Counted from the stretch's first letter, positions 36,779 to 44,670 are shown. The stretch is DNA of 64,000 nt from Rhodoblastus acidophilus (GCF_025961575.1 NZ_JAOQNX010000019.1:40337-104336), one strand, 5' to 3'. Program-made: numbers and translations. Notes: generated by a model not told the origin, from the sequence alone.

Positions 36779-37030
36779 TTACTTGTCCTGTGCTTCCTCC
36801 GCCGGATCGAACATCTGGATCGGATGTCCCGGCATGATCGTGGATATGGCGTGCTTGTAGACCAATTGCGAGTGCCCATCCCGCCGCAACAGCACGCAGA
36901 AATTATCGAACCAGCTGACAACGCCTTGCAATTTCACGCCATTCACCAGGAAGATGGTCAGCGGGATCTTGTTCTTGCGTACGAAATTAAGGAATGTGTC
37001 CTGTAGATTTGGGGTTCGTTCGACCGCCAT
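36779..37030 (-). CDS. hfq: RNA chaperone Hfq
   Basis: Sm-like hexameric RNA chaperone that pairs small RNAs with mRNAs. Sm1 and Sm2 motifs are intact: [30 protein letters not shown] and [11 protein letters not shown]. The start at 37030 ([11 protein letters not shown]) matches the usual alphaproteobacterial N-terminus; an in-frame ATG at 37042 would add four residues. It is followed directly by hflX. Confidence 0.96.
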   Translation of the reverse strand: MAVERTPNLQDTFLNFVRKNKIPLTIFLVNGVKLQGVVSWFDNFCVLLRRDGHSQLVYKHAISTIMPGHPIQMFDPAEEAQDK

Positions 37031-37185
37031 GTTTTTTTCCATTCACTTTTTGACGCCCGTGGGGAACGGTTTTGGCGACGTATTGCTTCAGGCCGCGCTG
37101 CCCATGGCGCGGCCGCTCATTAGATGCTCAAGCCCGACGTTTAAGCAAGGTGTTCTTTCGAGCAGGCCATAATTATGAAGCATAT

Positions 37186-38046
37186 TTAACCTAGACTGGC
37201 GACGGGATCGTGGAACACGGCCCGCAAACCTAAAGCTGTCGGCCCGGGCGCGCCGTCGCCGATCATCCGGCCGTCCACGCGAACCACCGGCAGAACCAGC
37301 GTGGTCGCGCCCGAAATGAACGCCTCGCGGGCGGCATAGGTTTCAGCGACGGTGAAGGCGCGCTCGATCACGCGAATCGCCTTCGCCCGGGCGATCGCCA
37401 ACAGCCGCGTCCGCGTGATTCCGCACAGAATCGACGAATCGGCGGGATGGGTGATCAGAGATCCCTCTGCATCAACGATCCATGCGTTGCTCGACGCGCC
37501 CTCGGTGATGAAACCATCGGCGCCCACCAGCCAGGCTTCGCCGGCGCCGGCCTCCTTGGCCTGCTGCTTCGCCAAAACATTGGGCAGCAGGCTCACGGTC
37601 TTGATGTCAGGCCGCTTCCAGCGAATGTCCGGCAGGGTGATCACCTCGATGCCTTTGCGCGCCTTGGCGTCACCGGCAACGGGATCATGCGGCCGCGCGG
37701 TGATGACAAGATTGGGCGGCGTCCCGGGGCTGGGAAAATAATGCTCGCGCCGCGCCGCCCCGCGCGTCACCTGAAGATAGACATGGCCAAAACGCACGCG
37801 ATTGCGCGCCACGACTTCGCGCAGCACGAATTTCAGCGCGGCTTCGCCCATCGGCAAGTTCAGGCGCAATTCCGCGGCCGAGCGCGCGAGCCGGTCGAGA
37901 TGGCCGGCCTCATCGAACAGCGCGCCGTCAAAAACCTCGATGACCTCATAAATCCCGTCGGAAAACAGGAAGGCGCGGTCGTCGATGGAGACGCCGGCCT
38001 CGGCGTGGCGGAGATAGCGTCCATTGACATAGGCGACGCGGCTCAT
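37186..38046 (-). CDS. dat: D-amino-acid aminotransferase (class IV PLP enzyme)
   Basis: 286 residues. Class IV aminotransferase motifs: YVNGRYLRHAEAGVSIDDRAFLFSDGIYEVI (early region), the PLP Lys in DIKTVSLLPNVLAKQQAKEAG (~residue 150) and FITEGASSNAWIV. It converts D-alanine and similar D-amino acids to 2-oxo acids. Location just upstream of hfq-hflX is the usual Rhizobiales arrangement, but the ntrBC-ntrYX genes normally found beyond it are replaced here by chromate transporter genes. The ATG at 38046 is chosen over longer frames. Confidence 0.88.
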   Translation of the reverse strand: MSRVAYVNGRYLRHAEAGVSIDDRAFLFSDGIYEVIEVFDGALFDEAGHLDRLARSAAELRLNLPMGEAALKFVLREVVARNRVRFGHVYLQVTRGAARREHYFPSPGTPPNLVITARPHDPVAGDAKARKGIEVITLPDIRWKRPDIKTVSLLPNVLAKQQAKEAGAGEAWLVGADGFITEGASSNAWIVDAEGSLITHPADSSILCGITRTRLLAIARAKAIRVIERAFTVAETYAAREAFISGATTLVLPVVRVDGRMIGDGAPGPTALGLRAVFHDPVASLG

Positions 38047-38056
38047 GGTCTTCCCT

Positions 38057-38593
38057 TCACATCCATCCCAACCGCCCCGCGGCCACGGCCAAAAAGGCGC
38101 CAGCCGCCATGGCCCAGAGCGGGCTGCGTGAGGAATAGACGACAAAGCCGGCGGCGGCAAAGGTGACGCAGGCCAACAACAGATTGGCGTCGGCGGCGCG
38201 GGCGAGCACATAGCCGTTCGCCGCCATCAAGCCCACAGCCAGCGGAATCAGCGCGCCCTTCAACCGCTTCAGCCAGGGCGCCTCGGCATTGCGGCGCAAC
38301 GTGCGGGCGAGACCCAGCGCCAGAATCGAGGACGGCCCGAGAATGCCGAGCGTCGCCGCCAAAAAACCCGACCAGCCCGCGAGGGTCCAGCCAAACAGCG
38401 GAAAGACGATCACGTTCGGCCCCGGCGCGACCTGGGCGATGGCGAAAATCTCGGCGAATTGTTGGGCGGAGAACCAATGTTCGCCCTCGACCAACTGCCG
38501 ATTCGCCTCGGGCAGCACGGCGGCGGCGCCGCCGACGGCGAGCAGCGACAGGCCGGCGAATCGCAAAAAGATGCGGAAGGCCAAATCATTCAC
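38057..38593 (-). CDS. Chromate transporter, second half (ChrA domain)
   Basis: 178 residues, about five helices: LFLRFAGLSLLAVGGA-like start (FLRFAGLSLLAVGG), FAEIFAIAQVAPGPNVIVFPLFGW, then hydrophobic segments. It is one CHR domain of a two-gene chromate/sulfate transporter; its partner overlaps by four bases (ATGA). Confidence 0.88.
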   Translation of the reverse strand: MNDLAFRIFLRFAGLSLLAVGGAAAVLPEANRQLVEGEHWFSAQQFAEIFAIAQVAPGPNVIVFPLFGWTLAGWSGFLAATLGILGPSSILALGLARTLRRNAEAPWLKRLKGALIPLAVGLMAANGYVLARAADANLLLACVTFAAAGFVVYSSRSPLWAMAAGAFLAVAAGRLGWM

Positions 38594-39111
38594 GACCGCC
38601 CCCGCCCGAAAAAGAAGCTTGCGGGCGCGAGCACGCCGAGCACCAGCGGCAAGGGCAGCCGCGCCAGGGCGACGGCGGCAAAGGCGACCGCCGCGACGCC
38701 GAGAAGCAGCGGCGTCCGCGGCAAATTTTTAAGCATTTTCAAGGCCGTTCCCAAGGCGAGCCCGGCCGCGGCGGCGGCGGCGCCGGCCAGGGCGGCGCGC
38801 AGATCGGGATGATGGGCGAAGGCGGCGAAAAAGCTGGCGATGACGAGCAGAAAGGCGAGCGGCGCGACGAGCAGCCCGGCGAGCGCGCAAAGCCCGCCGC
38901 TCGGCCCGCAAAAGCGATCGCCGAGCATGAGGGCGAAATTGCAGACATTGGCGCCGGGAAGCGCCTGGCACAGGCCGAGCAGCGCGGCGAATTCGGCCTC
39001 ATCGAGCCAGCGCCGCTCCTCGACGACGATTCGCCGGGTCAAAGGCCCGACGCCGCCGAATCCGATGGCGCCGAGTTTGAGGAAGCCGAGGAAGAGGTCG
39101 ATTCGGGTCAT
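38590..39111 (-). CDS. Chromate transporter, first half (ChrA domain)
   Basis: 173 residues. LGFLKLGAIGFGGVGPLTRRIVVEERRWLDEAEF and LLGLCQALPGANVCNFALMLG are the CHR domain signatures. With the following gene it forms a heterodimeric short-chain chromate transporter. The start at 39111 (MTRIDLF) is preferred; the longer frame adds MRRRT only. Substrate specificity is inferred from family. Confidence 0.88.
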   Translation of the reverse strand: MTRIDLFLGFLKLGAIGFGGVGPLTRRIVVEERRWLDEAEFAALLGLCQALPGANVCNFALMLGDRFCGPSGGLCALAGLLVAPLAFLLVIASFFAAFAHHPDLRAALAGAAAAAAGLALGTALKMLKNLPRTPLLLGVAAVAFAAVALARLPLPLVLGVLAPASFFFGRGRS

Positions 39112-39294
39112 GGTCCGCCGCCTCAAGCGGCTTGCGCCGATTGGGCTGGCAAAGTGGCGGGCGCGACGCCTGCTGTCAAAGGGCGAGGGACGATTTTCAA
39201 CGAGAGGTGGCGTCGAGCGATATTTTTACGCTTGCGCATCGTCGCGGTCTTGGCTATCTGAACCCACCTCGACGCGGCCAACGGCCAGCGACGA

Positions 39295-39368
39295 TGGGGA
39301 ATAGTTCAATGGTAGAACAGCGGACTCTGACTCCGTTAATCTTGGTTCGAATCCAGGTTCCCCAGCCA
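39295..39368 (+). tRNA. tRNA-Gln (CTG anticodon)
   Basis: Complete cloverleaf: acceptor TGGGGAA/TTCCCCA, discriminator G and encoded CCA. Anticodon stem GCGGA/TCCGT carries loop CTCTGAC with CTG at 39327-39329; T-loop GGTTCGAATCC. Confidence 0.95.
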
Positions 39369-39582
39369 ACCCCTCCCTAAATCTGAAGGCTTTTCTTGCC
39401 AGCGCGCCCGACAGTCGCACGGCCTCGCTCGTCCTCACCCCCTTGGTGTGGCAGCAGGCGGCGACGTCCATGATGCCAGGACATACATCCTGGATGTCGG
39501 CCAGATATCGATGGGACCACAAAGGCGCGCCGTGTTTGGCGGAGACGGCGTCAACCGCGACCCGCCGCGTGAGCTCACATCC

Positions 39583-40191
39583 TCATCTGGCGCGCTGGGT
39601 CAGCTTGCCGCAAAGGGGAATCGCGCTCTCGAGCTCGCCGCCGAGCGTATCGGGATCGCGCAGGTCGACGTCCTGATAGACTTTGAAGAAATCCTCGTTG
39701 GCGCCGAGCTTCAGATAGAGATCGACCATGGCCGGGCCGGGCGGCGGATCGCCGCGCCGGCACGGCTCCGCGTAAAACTGCAGCTTTCCCTTGTGCGCGA
39801 CGCCTGCGGCCTTATCGGCGCGGGCGCGGGTTTGGATTTCGCCGATGCGCGCGGCGTCGGCGGGGCTCGCGGCGAAGACGACGAGATGCGATCCCGCGCG
39901 CGCCTCGCCGGAGAGCGCGCGCAAATCCGCCGGCGTCGTCTTATCCACGAGATCGAACACGATCTCCTTTTCGTCGGCTTCGCCGGCGTGAAGCGTCGCC
40001 TTCAGATGGACGTGACCCGGAGCCGCCTCCAGCCAGTCCGGCGCGCGCGCCGCGAGCCGCAGCGCGCCGGGATCGAGGGCGAGCGCGTCGACCTTGCTCA
40101 GACGCGCCAAGGCCGAAATCGGCGTATGCCAGCAGCCGGAAAGCAAGAGGCCGGTGAGCGCGAGCGCGGAAATGCGAGCCATTCTCTTCAT
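39583..40191 (-). CDS. Putative lipoprotein of unknown function
   Basis: 202 residues. The N-terminus is a lipoprotein signal, with lipobox LLLSGC placing the lipidated Cys at residue 20. The rest reads as a soluble periplasmic domain with alternating strands (DLVDKTTPADLRALSGEARAGSHLVVFAAS) and two further Cys (EPCRRGDPP, IPLCGKL). No catalytic motif is recognised. It is convergent with tRNA-Gln and divergent from the DUF2975-like gene. Confidence 0.7.
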   Translation of the reverse strand: MKRMARISALALTGLLLSGCWHTPISALARLSKVDALALDPGALRLAARAPDWLEAAPGHVHLKATLHAGEADEKEIVFDLVDKTTPADLRALSGEARAGSHLVVFAASPADAARIGEIQTRARADKAAGVAHKGKLQFYAEPCRRGDPPPGPAMVDLYLKLGANEDFFKVYQDVDLRDPDTLGGELESAIPLCGKLTQRAR

Positions 40192-40302
40192 GAAACACCT
40201 ACGCTTTCAGATGATATTTTTCATGTTTGACATTAAAAAATTATCGCGTCAATATTGGCCTACGCTGCGGAACCGAGCCGCCGCGTCGAGCTGGAGACCG
40301 AC

Positions 40303-40842
40303 ATGACCGTGAATGAACCGAGCCGGCGGATCGCCCGCATTTCGAAAATGGCGCGCGCGCTCGCCGCCGCCTGCGCGCTGTGGATCGTCGGCGTCACCCT
40401 CTGGCATTGGACCCATCCCGATAAGGTCGCCCTGAATGCGCGCCTGATCTGGGGCGAGGTTTTTGGGGGCTTTTCGGACTCGCAGCTTGTGGCGGGCTTC
40501 GCCTCGAACCTGCTGCCCGCCGGCGCTGGCCTCGCCGCGCTCTACTGCCTGTGGCGGCTGTTCGGCGTGTTTTTGTCGGGCCGCATTTTCGCCGCCGAGC
40601 CGGCCCTGTGGCTGCGCCGGACCGGCTTCTGCCTGATCGGCGCCGCTGCGGCGGCGGTGCTGGACCACACGCTGGAAGCGCTGATCCTGTCGCTCAACCT
40701 GGGCGCGGGGCATCGGCTGCTGTCGATCGGCTTTCCCTCGCTGTTCTTCTTCGGCCTGCTCGCCGGGACCATCGCCATCGCGCTGGGCGAAGTGTTTATT
40801 GCGGCCGCCGAAATGGCCGAAGATCACGCGCAGATCGTCTGA
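40303..40842 (+). CDS. DUF2975-like four-helix membrane protein
   Basis: 179 residues with about four helices (ALAAACALWIVGVTLW; LLPAGAGLAALYCLWRLFGVFL; GFCLIGAAAAAVLDHTL; IGFPSLFFFGLLAGTIAIALGEVF). The C-terminal helix followed by a short acidic tail and the overlap with a small XRE regulator match DUF2975 genes of the YoaS-YozG type. GGAG lies before the ATG at 40303. The role of such pairs is unknown. Confidence 0.7.
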   Translation: MTVNEPSRRIARISKMARALAAACALWIVGVTLWHWTHPDKVALNARLIWGEVFGGFSDSQLVAGFASNLLPAGAGLAALYCLWRLFGVFLSGRIFAAEPALWLRRTGFCLIGAAAAAVLDHTLEALILSLNLGAGHRLLSIGFPSLFFFGLLAGTIAIALGEVFIAAAEMAEDHAQIV

Positions 40843-41060
40843 TGCCGATCATCGTCAACCTCGACGTCATGCTCGCCAAGCGCAAGATGCGCTCGCGCGA
40901 TCTCGCCGCCCGCATCGGGATCGCCGAACAAAACCTGTCGCTGCTGAAATCCGGCAAGGTGAAAGGCGTTCGCTTTGAAACGCTTGAACGGATTTGCGCC
41001 GAGCTGGACTGCCAGCCTGGCGATCTCCTCGAATATCGTCCAGAACCGGCGGGGGAATGA
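40842..41060 (+). CDS. Small XRE-family regulator (YozG type)
   Basis: 72 residues forming a single Cro/C1 helix-turn-helix: IVNLDVMLAKRKMRSRDLAARIGIAEQNLS followed by RFETLERICAELDCQPGDLLEY. The TGATG overlap with the preceding membrane gene means both are translated as a pair. It probably controls its own operon. Confidence 0.88.
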   Translation: MPIIVNLDVMLAKRKMRSRDLAARIGIAEQNLSLLKSGKVKGVRFETLERICAELDCQPGDLLEYRPEPAGE

Positions 41061-41184
41061 CATCTGCTCGGAAAGCGCTTGCTGATCTGCGATGGCGTTT
41101 CGCGGCGGTTGATTCAAACGACGGTCGCGCCACACGCCCGCCGCCAGCCCTCTGCGCGCCTCCCGGCCGAATCGCGCGCGCATG

Positions 41185-41218
41185 AAAAAACCCCGCGATC
41201 GGTTTTCACCGTGCGGGG
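41185..41218 (-). terminator. Rho-independent terminator (minus strand) of the predicted small RNA
   Basis: GCGGGG (41213-41218) pairs with CCCCGC (41191-41196). Inside, CGGT/ACCG closes a GAAA tetraloop on the minus strand. Six T follow at 41190-41185. Confidence 0.8.
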
Positions 41219-41265
41219 CCTCTGCTCCAAGGGCGTCTGTACATCCGAGCTCGCCTTGGAATTGC
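41185..41265 (-). ncRNA. Predicted small RNA gene, minus strand
   Basis: A Rho-independent terminator on the minus strand (stem CCCCGC/GCGGGG, inner stem CGGT-GAAA-ACCG, then six T) has no minus-strand gene before it. Further upstream on that strand are TTGACA (41292-41287) and TATAGACT (41273-41266), though only 13-15 bases apart. These bound a transcript of about 75-80 nt. The spacer lies between the XRE gene and tRNA-Asn. The 5' end is approximate. Confidence 0.5.
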
Positions 41266-41355
41266 AGTCTATATGCCCGATGCTTGTGTCAAACTTGTGA
41301 CGATGGCGCCTTCCCCGGTTGACCCCGATCGTTCCGTCGGTTAGGCAACGTCCAT

Positions 41356-41431
41356 TCCCTGATAGCTCAGCCGGTAGAGCAAGCGACTGTTAATCGCTGG
41401 GTCGCAGGTTCGAGTCCTGCTCAGGGAGCCA
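41356..41431 (+). tRNA. tRNA-Asn (GTT anticodon)
   Basis: 76 nt cloverleaf: acceptor TCCCTGA/TCAGGGA, discriminator G, encoded CCA. Anticodon stem AGCGA/TCGCT with loop CTGTTAA, anticodon GTT at 41389-41391; T-loop GGTTCGAGTCC. Confidence 0.96.
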
Positions 41432-41761
41432 TTCCAACACAAAAACCAAAAAGCGCCCGCCAGGCGCAGGCCGGCAGGCGTCGCTTCGCGCCGAAACCAG
41501 TCCGAAAACAGCCCAATTCCCCCAGCAGGACCGGAGGTTGCGGCCTGGACCTCCCCCTTGACAGCGGAAATATTCGGGAGCAAAGGCACGCCCATCGGCG
41601 GGCCATCGGCGCGTCGTTTTCCCAACCCAGTCAAGGACACATGGGCAGTACCCCCTCAGGCGGAGCGATCCCGGCGCAATGCGGGAAAGCCTCGCTGCAA
41701 CATCGTGAAGGGCTCGCGGCGCCGGCCGCGTGAGGGACGCCAGGCGTTAACGCCCGTGTCG
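41432..41761. other. Non-coding stretch between tRNA-Asn and the NRAMP leader peptide
   Basis: About 330 bp with no supported gene. The second half (41640-41760) is rich in short complementary G/C segments and probably forms the 5' part of the structured leader of the downstream transporter operon. I could not match it to a named riboswitch class by eye. Confidence 0.4.
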
Positions 41762-41797
41762 CTCGCCGTCCGGCCCGACAGCCGGAGGCGAGACATG
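41762..41797 (+). promoter_or_regulatory. Hairpin sequestering the leader-peptide ribosome site
   Basis: CTCGCC-gt-CCGGC (41762-41774) pairs with GCCGG-a-GGCGAG (41781-41792) around CCGACA. The Shine-Dalgarno sequence GGAGG (41784-41788) of the leader ORF at 41795 is inside the 3' arm. Confidence 0.6.
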
Positions 41798-41992
41798 ATT
41801 GTAAATTTCCCCCGCAAGGGCGACCTGCGTCGCCCCTTACGCTCCGCATGCGCGGGCGTAAAACCGCGCCTGACCTGCCGCTGGACGCGCGACGCGTCCG
41901 GCCGACTGGTCGCGCGCTGGCGCCCCGAAACCGCCGATACCGGCCTGCAAGGCGCGGAGCCTCCCTCGTCCCGATCGCGGTTCGCCGCCTGA
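41795..41992 (+). CDS. Putative leader peptide upstream of NRAMP-family transporter
   Basis: 65 residues, Arg-rich: MIVNFPRKGDLRRPLRSACA, then TCRWTRDASGRLVARW. GGAGG lies six bases before the ATG, giving good translation potential when the hairpin around it is open. The motif CRW-x5-GRLVARW with two Cys and two Trp looks like a constrained short protein rather than chance coding. It precedes the transporter gene by 174 bp and may regulate it by translation of the leader. It could instead be a small stable protein. Confidence 0.5.
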   Translation: MIVNFPRKGDLRRPLRSACAGVKPRLTCRWTRDASGRLVARWRPETADTGLQGAEPPSSRSRFAA

Positions 41993-42127
41993 ACCCTGGA
42001 GACCCTGTTGAACGACGGCCCTAGTCGCTCCGCCTCCCCGCGCGGGAAGGCGGATCCCCTGAAAATCTCAATCGCAAGACAAAAGGCGCGCCCTCGGCGC
42101 GGCTTCGGCGCGTAGCGACCTCCGTCG

Positions 42128-42169
42128 CTCCTGGCCGGCGCCGTGGCGAGCCGCCAGGAGACGAATATG
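42128..42169 (+). promoter_or_regulatory. Hairpin sequestering the transporter ribosome site
   Basis: CTCCTGGC (42128-42135) pairs perfectly with GCCAGGAG (42153-42160), which contains the AGGAG Shine-Dalgarno six bases before the ATG at 42167. Closing this 8-bp stem would block initiation of the transporter. Confidence 0.55.
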
Positions 42170-43801
42170 AACGCCACCATCGATCGGCCCAACGCCGGCG
42201 CCGTGCTCGACGACAAGCATGTCGGCCACATCCGCGGCGCCTTCGGCACCATCCTGCATCACGACAACGGCCCGCGCCAAAGCTGGCACCATCGCCTGCA
42301 AACCCTGCTCGCCATCATCGGTCCCGGCCTGATCGTCATGGTCGGCGACAATGACGCCGGCGCCTTCGGCACTTACACGCAGGCCGGCCAGAACTACGGC
42401 ACGACCCTGTTGTGGACGCTGCTGCTGCTCATCCCCGTGCTCTATGTGAACCAGGAGATGGTTCTGCGCCTGGGCGCGGTCACCGGCGTCGGCCACGCCC
42501 GGCTGATCCTGGAGCGCTTCGGCAAATTCTGGGGCGCGTTTTCGGTCATCGACCTGTTCCTGCTCAACGCGCTGACCATCGTCACCGAATTCATCGGCAT
42601 CGCCCTGGCGCTGGACTATCTCGGCGTCTCCAAGGCGCTTGGCGTGTCGCTGTCCGCGATCCTGATCATGGCGGCGGCGAGCACCGGCGATTTCCGCCGC
42701 TTCGAGCGTTTCTCGATGGCGCTGGTCGCCGGCAGCCTGCTGCTCATTCCGGTGTTCCTGGCGATCCATCCGCCAATGGCGCAGATCGCGCGTGATTTCG
42801 TCACGCCGCAATTGCCGGAGGGCGCCAAGCTCAGCGACGTGATGCTGCTGATCATCGCCATTGTCGGCACCACCGTCGCGCCCTGGCAGCTGTTCTTCCA
42901 GCAGAGCTATGTGATCGACAAGCGCATCACGCCGCGCTTCATGGCCTATGAAAGGGCCGATCTGTGGCTCGGCATCGTGCTGGTGATCGTCGGCGCGGTC
43001 GCGATGATGGCCTTCACCGCGGCCGCTTTCGCCGGCAAGCCGGAGTTCGGCAATTTCACCGACGCCGGCGCGGTCGCGGCGGGCCTCCAGCAGTCCGCGG
43101 GACGCGCGGTCGGCGTGATGTTCGCGCTCGCCCTGATCGACGCCTGCATCATCGGCGCCTCCGCCGTGTCCCTGTCCACGGCCTATGCGCTCGGCGACGT
43201 GCTGTCGATGAAACATTCGCTGCACAGGAAACCCTCGGACGCCAAAGGCTTTTATGTCGTCTACTTCGGCCTGATCGTCCTCGCTGCCGGTCTCGTCCTC
43301 ACCCCCGGCGCGCCGCTCGGCCTGCTGACCAATGCGGTGCAGACGCTCGCGGGCGTGCTGCTGCCGTCGGCCACCGTGTTCCTGCTGCTGCTGTGCAACG
43401 ACAAGGACGTGCTCGGGCCCTGGGTCAACGGACGCGGACTCAATGTCTTCACCAGCGCGGTGATCGGCGTGCTGGTGATCCTGTCGATCATCCTGACCGC
43501 GTCCGTGATGCTGCCGGACGCCACCGACGAAAATGTCATCCTGGCGATCCTTGGCGGCGGCGGCGTCCTGGTCCTGCTCGGCGCCCTGGCGACTGTCGCC
43601 CTGAGGACCAAGGGGGAAATTGTGAAGAAAATCGATCCCGAACTGCGCGCCGCCTGGCGGATGCCGCCGCTCTCCAAACTGCCGCCGGCGAAGCTCTCCA
43701 AGACCTCGCGCCTGTGGATGATCGTGCTGCGCCTCTACCTGGTCATCGCGGGCGGACTGGTGCTGTGGCGGATCGTGATGCTCGCGCTCACCGCGCAGTG
43801 A
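42167..43801 (+). CDS. Divergent NRAMP-family divalent metal transporter, probably Mg2+ type
   Basis: The 544-residue protein has about eleven helices. Relative to classic MntH, the helix-1 motif DPGN is replaced by DNDAG (residues 61-65), and the helix-6 MPH motif by APWQ (in TTVAPWQLFFQQS, ~residue 245). Loss of the metal-selecting Met in favour of Ala is a hallmark of the NRAMP-related magnesium transporters (NRMT). Direct linkage to mgtC supports Mg2+ rather than Mn2+ transport. The start ATG at 42167 follows AGGAG, which lies inside a hairpin. Substrate is an inference from motif and context. Confidence 0.82.
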   Translation: MNATIDRPNAGAVLDDKHVGHIRGAFGTILHHDNGPRQSWHHRLQTLLAIIGPGLIVMVGDNDAGAFGTYTQAGQNYGTTLLWTLLLLIPVLYVNQEMVLRLGAVTGVGHARLILERFGKFWGAFSVIDLFLLNALTIVTEFIGIALALDYLGVSKALGVSLSAILIMAAASTGDFRRFERFSMALVAGSLLLIPVFLAIHPPMAQIARDFVTPQLPEGAKLSDVMLLIIAIVGTTVAPWQLFFQQSYVIDKRITPRFMAYERADLWLGIVLVIVGAVAMMAFTAAAFAGKPEFGNFTDAGAVAAGLQQSAGRAVGVMFALALIDACIIGASAVSLSTAYALGDVLSMKHSLHRKPSDAKGFYVVYFGLIVLAAGLVLTPGAPLGLLTNAVQTLAGVLLPSATVFLLLLCNDKDVLGPWVNGRGLNVFTSAVIGVLVILSIILTASVMLPDATDENVILAILGGGGVLVLLGALATVALRTKGEIVKKIDPELRAAWRMPPLSKLPPAKLSKTSRLWMIVLRLYLVIAGGLVLWRIVMLALTAQ

Positions 43802-43831
43802 CGCGGGCGGAGCCCTCAAAACTCTGAACCC

Positions 43832-43856
43832 GACAGCCGGAGACGCTCCGGCTGTC
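43832..43856 (+). promoter_or_regulatory. Perfect 11-bp hairpin in the transporter-mgtC spacer
   Basis: GACAGCCGGAG (43832-43842) and CTCCGGCTGTC (43846-43856) pair perfectly around ACG. No T-run follows, so it is more likely an RNA-processing, stability or regulatory element than a terminator. The sequence CCCGACAGCCGGAG at its 5' side is repeated exactly in the leader at 41774-41787. Confidence 0.6.
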
Positions 43857-43953
43857 ATCCAACTGCAACATGGACAGCGCATGGCGACCTGCGGCCGCGA
43901 GGCCGAGGGAACGCCGCCTTGCGCGCATCTCGCCCGACCTTCGGAACAGAACC

Positions 43954-44661
43954 ATGATCAAATTCGACATCGGCCCGGCCATGGATTTGACGATCGGCGT
44001 CGCGGTCGCCTTCGTGCTGGCGACCCTGATCGGCGCGGAACGGCAATACCGCCAGCGCAGCGCCGGCCTGCGCACCAATGTGCTGGTCGCCGTGGGCGCG
44101 GCGACCTTCGTCTCGCTGGGCTGCCGCATCAACGGGCCGACCGGCGCGGCGCAGATCGCCGCCTATGTCGTGTCGGGCATCGGCTTTCTCGGCGCCGGCG
44201 CGATCATGAAGGACGGCAGCAAGGTCTGGGGCCTCAACACCGCCGCGACGCTGTGGTGCTCCGCCGCGATCGGCGCGCTGGCGGGCTATGGCCTCGTCGT
44301 CGAGGCGGTGGTGGTCACGGCGGCGGTGCTGGCCGGCAATACGCTGCTGCGTCCGCTGGTGGACGCCATCAACCGCGCGCCCTTCGACGAGCGGACGTCG
44401 GAAGCCACCTATGAAGTGCATGTGATGACCGAAGCCGAACATGTCGGCGAGGTGCGCGACTGCGTCATCGACGTGCTGGAGGCCGCCAGCTATCCGATCC
44501 GGGACGTCGAAGTGGTCGAACGCTCCGATGAGATCACCGAGGTCGTCGCCACGCTGGTGAGCACGGCGGTCGAGCCGGCGGAACTGGACGCGGCGGCGGA
44601 AAAAATCGCGGCTTCGCCGCGCGTCTCGCATGCGAGCTGGTCGTCGAACGCAGAAGAATAA
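43954..44661 (+). CDS. mgtC: MgtC/SapB family protein
   Basis: 235 residues: N-terminal MgtC membrane domain with four to five helices (LATLIGAERQYRQRSAGLRTNVLVAVGAA; SGIGFLGAGAIMKDG; NTAATLWCSAAIGALAG) and a C-terminal ACT-like soluble domain (~residues 150-230, ATYEVHVMTE). MgtC proteins help cells at low Mg2+ and modulate the membrane ATPase/phosphate balance. It is 152 bp after the NRAMP-family gene and 9 bp before oprB. The ATG at 43954 is chosen; upstream frame lacks family sequence. Confidence 0.9.
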   Translation: MIKFDIGPAMDLTIGVAVAFVLATLIGAERQYRQRSAGLRTNVLVAVGAATFVSLGCRINGPTGAAQIAAYVVSGIGFLGAGAIMKDGSKVWGLNTAATLWCSAAIGALAGYGLVVEAVVVTAAVLAGNTLLRPLVDAINRAPFDERTSEATYEVHVMTEAEHVGEVRDCVIDVLEAASYPIRDVEVVERSDEITEVVATLVSTAVEPAELDAAAEKIAASPRVSHASWSSNAEE

Positions 44662-44670
44662 TCGAGACGC

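Noticed and set aside
40094..40306. 70-aa plus-strand frame across the start of the DUF2975-like gene
   Set aside because: Low complexity and overlaps the lipoprotein signal on the other strand; no ribosome site.
41640..41760. yybP-ykoY Mn riboswitch, M-box or mini-ykkC in the transporter leader
   Set aside because: A GGGCAGTA string recalls GGGGAGTA of yybP-ykoY, but the other conserved loops of these classes are absent, so no class is assigned.
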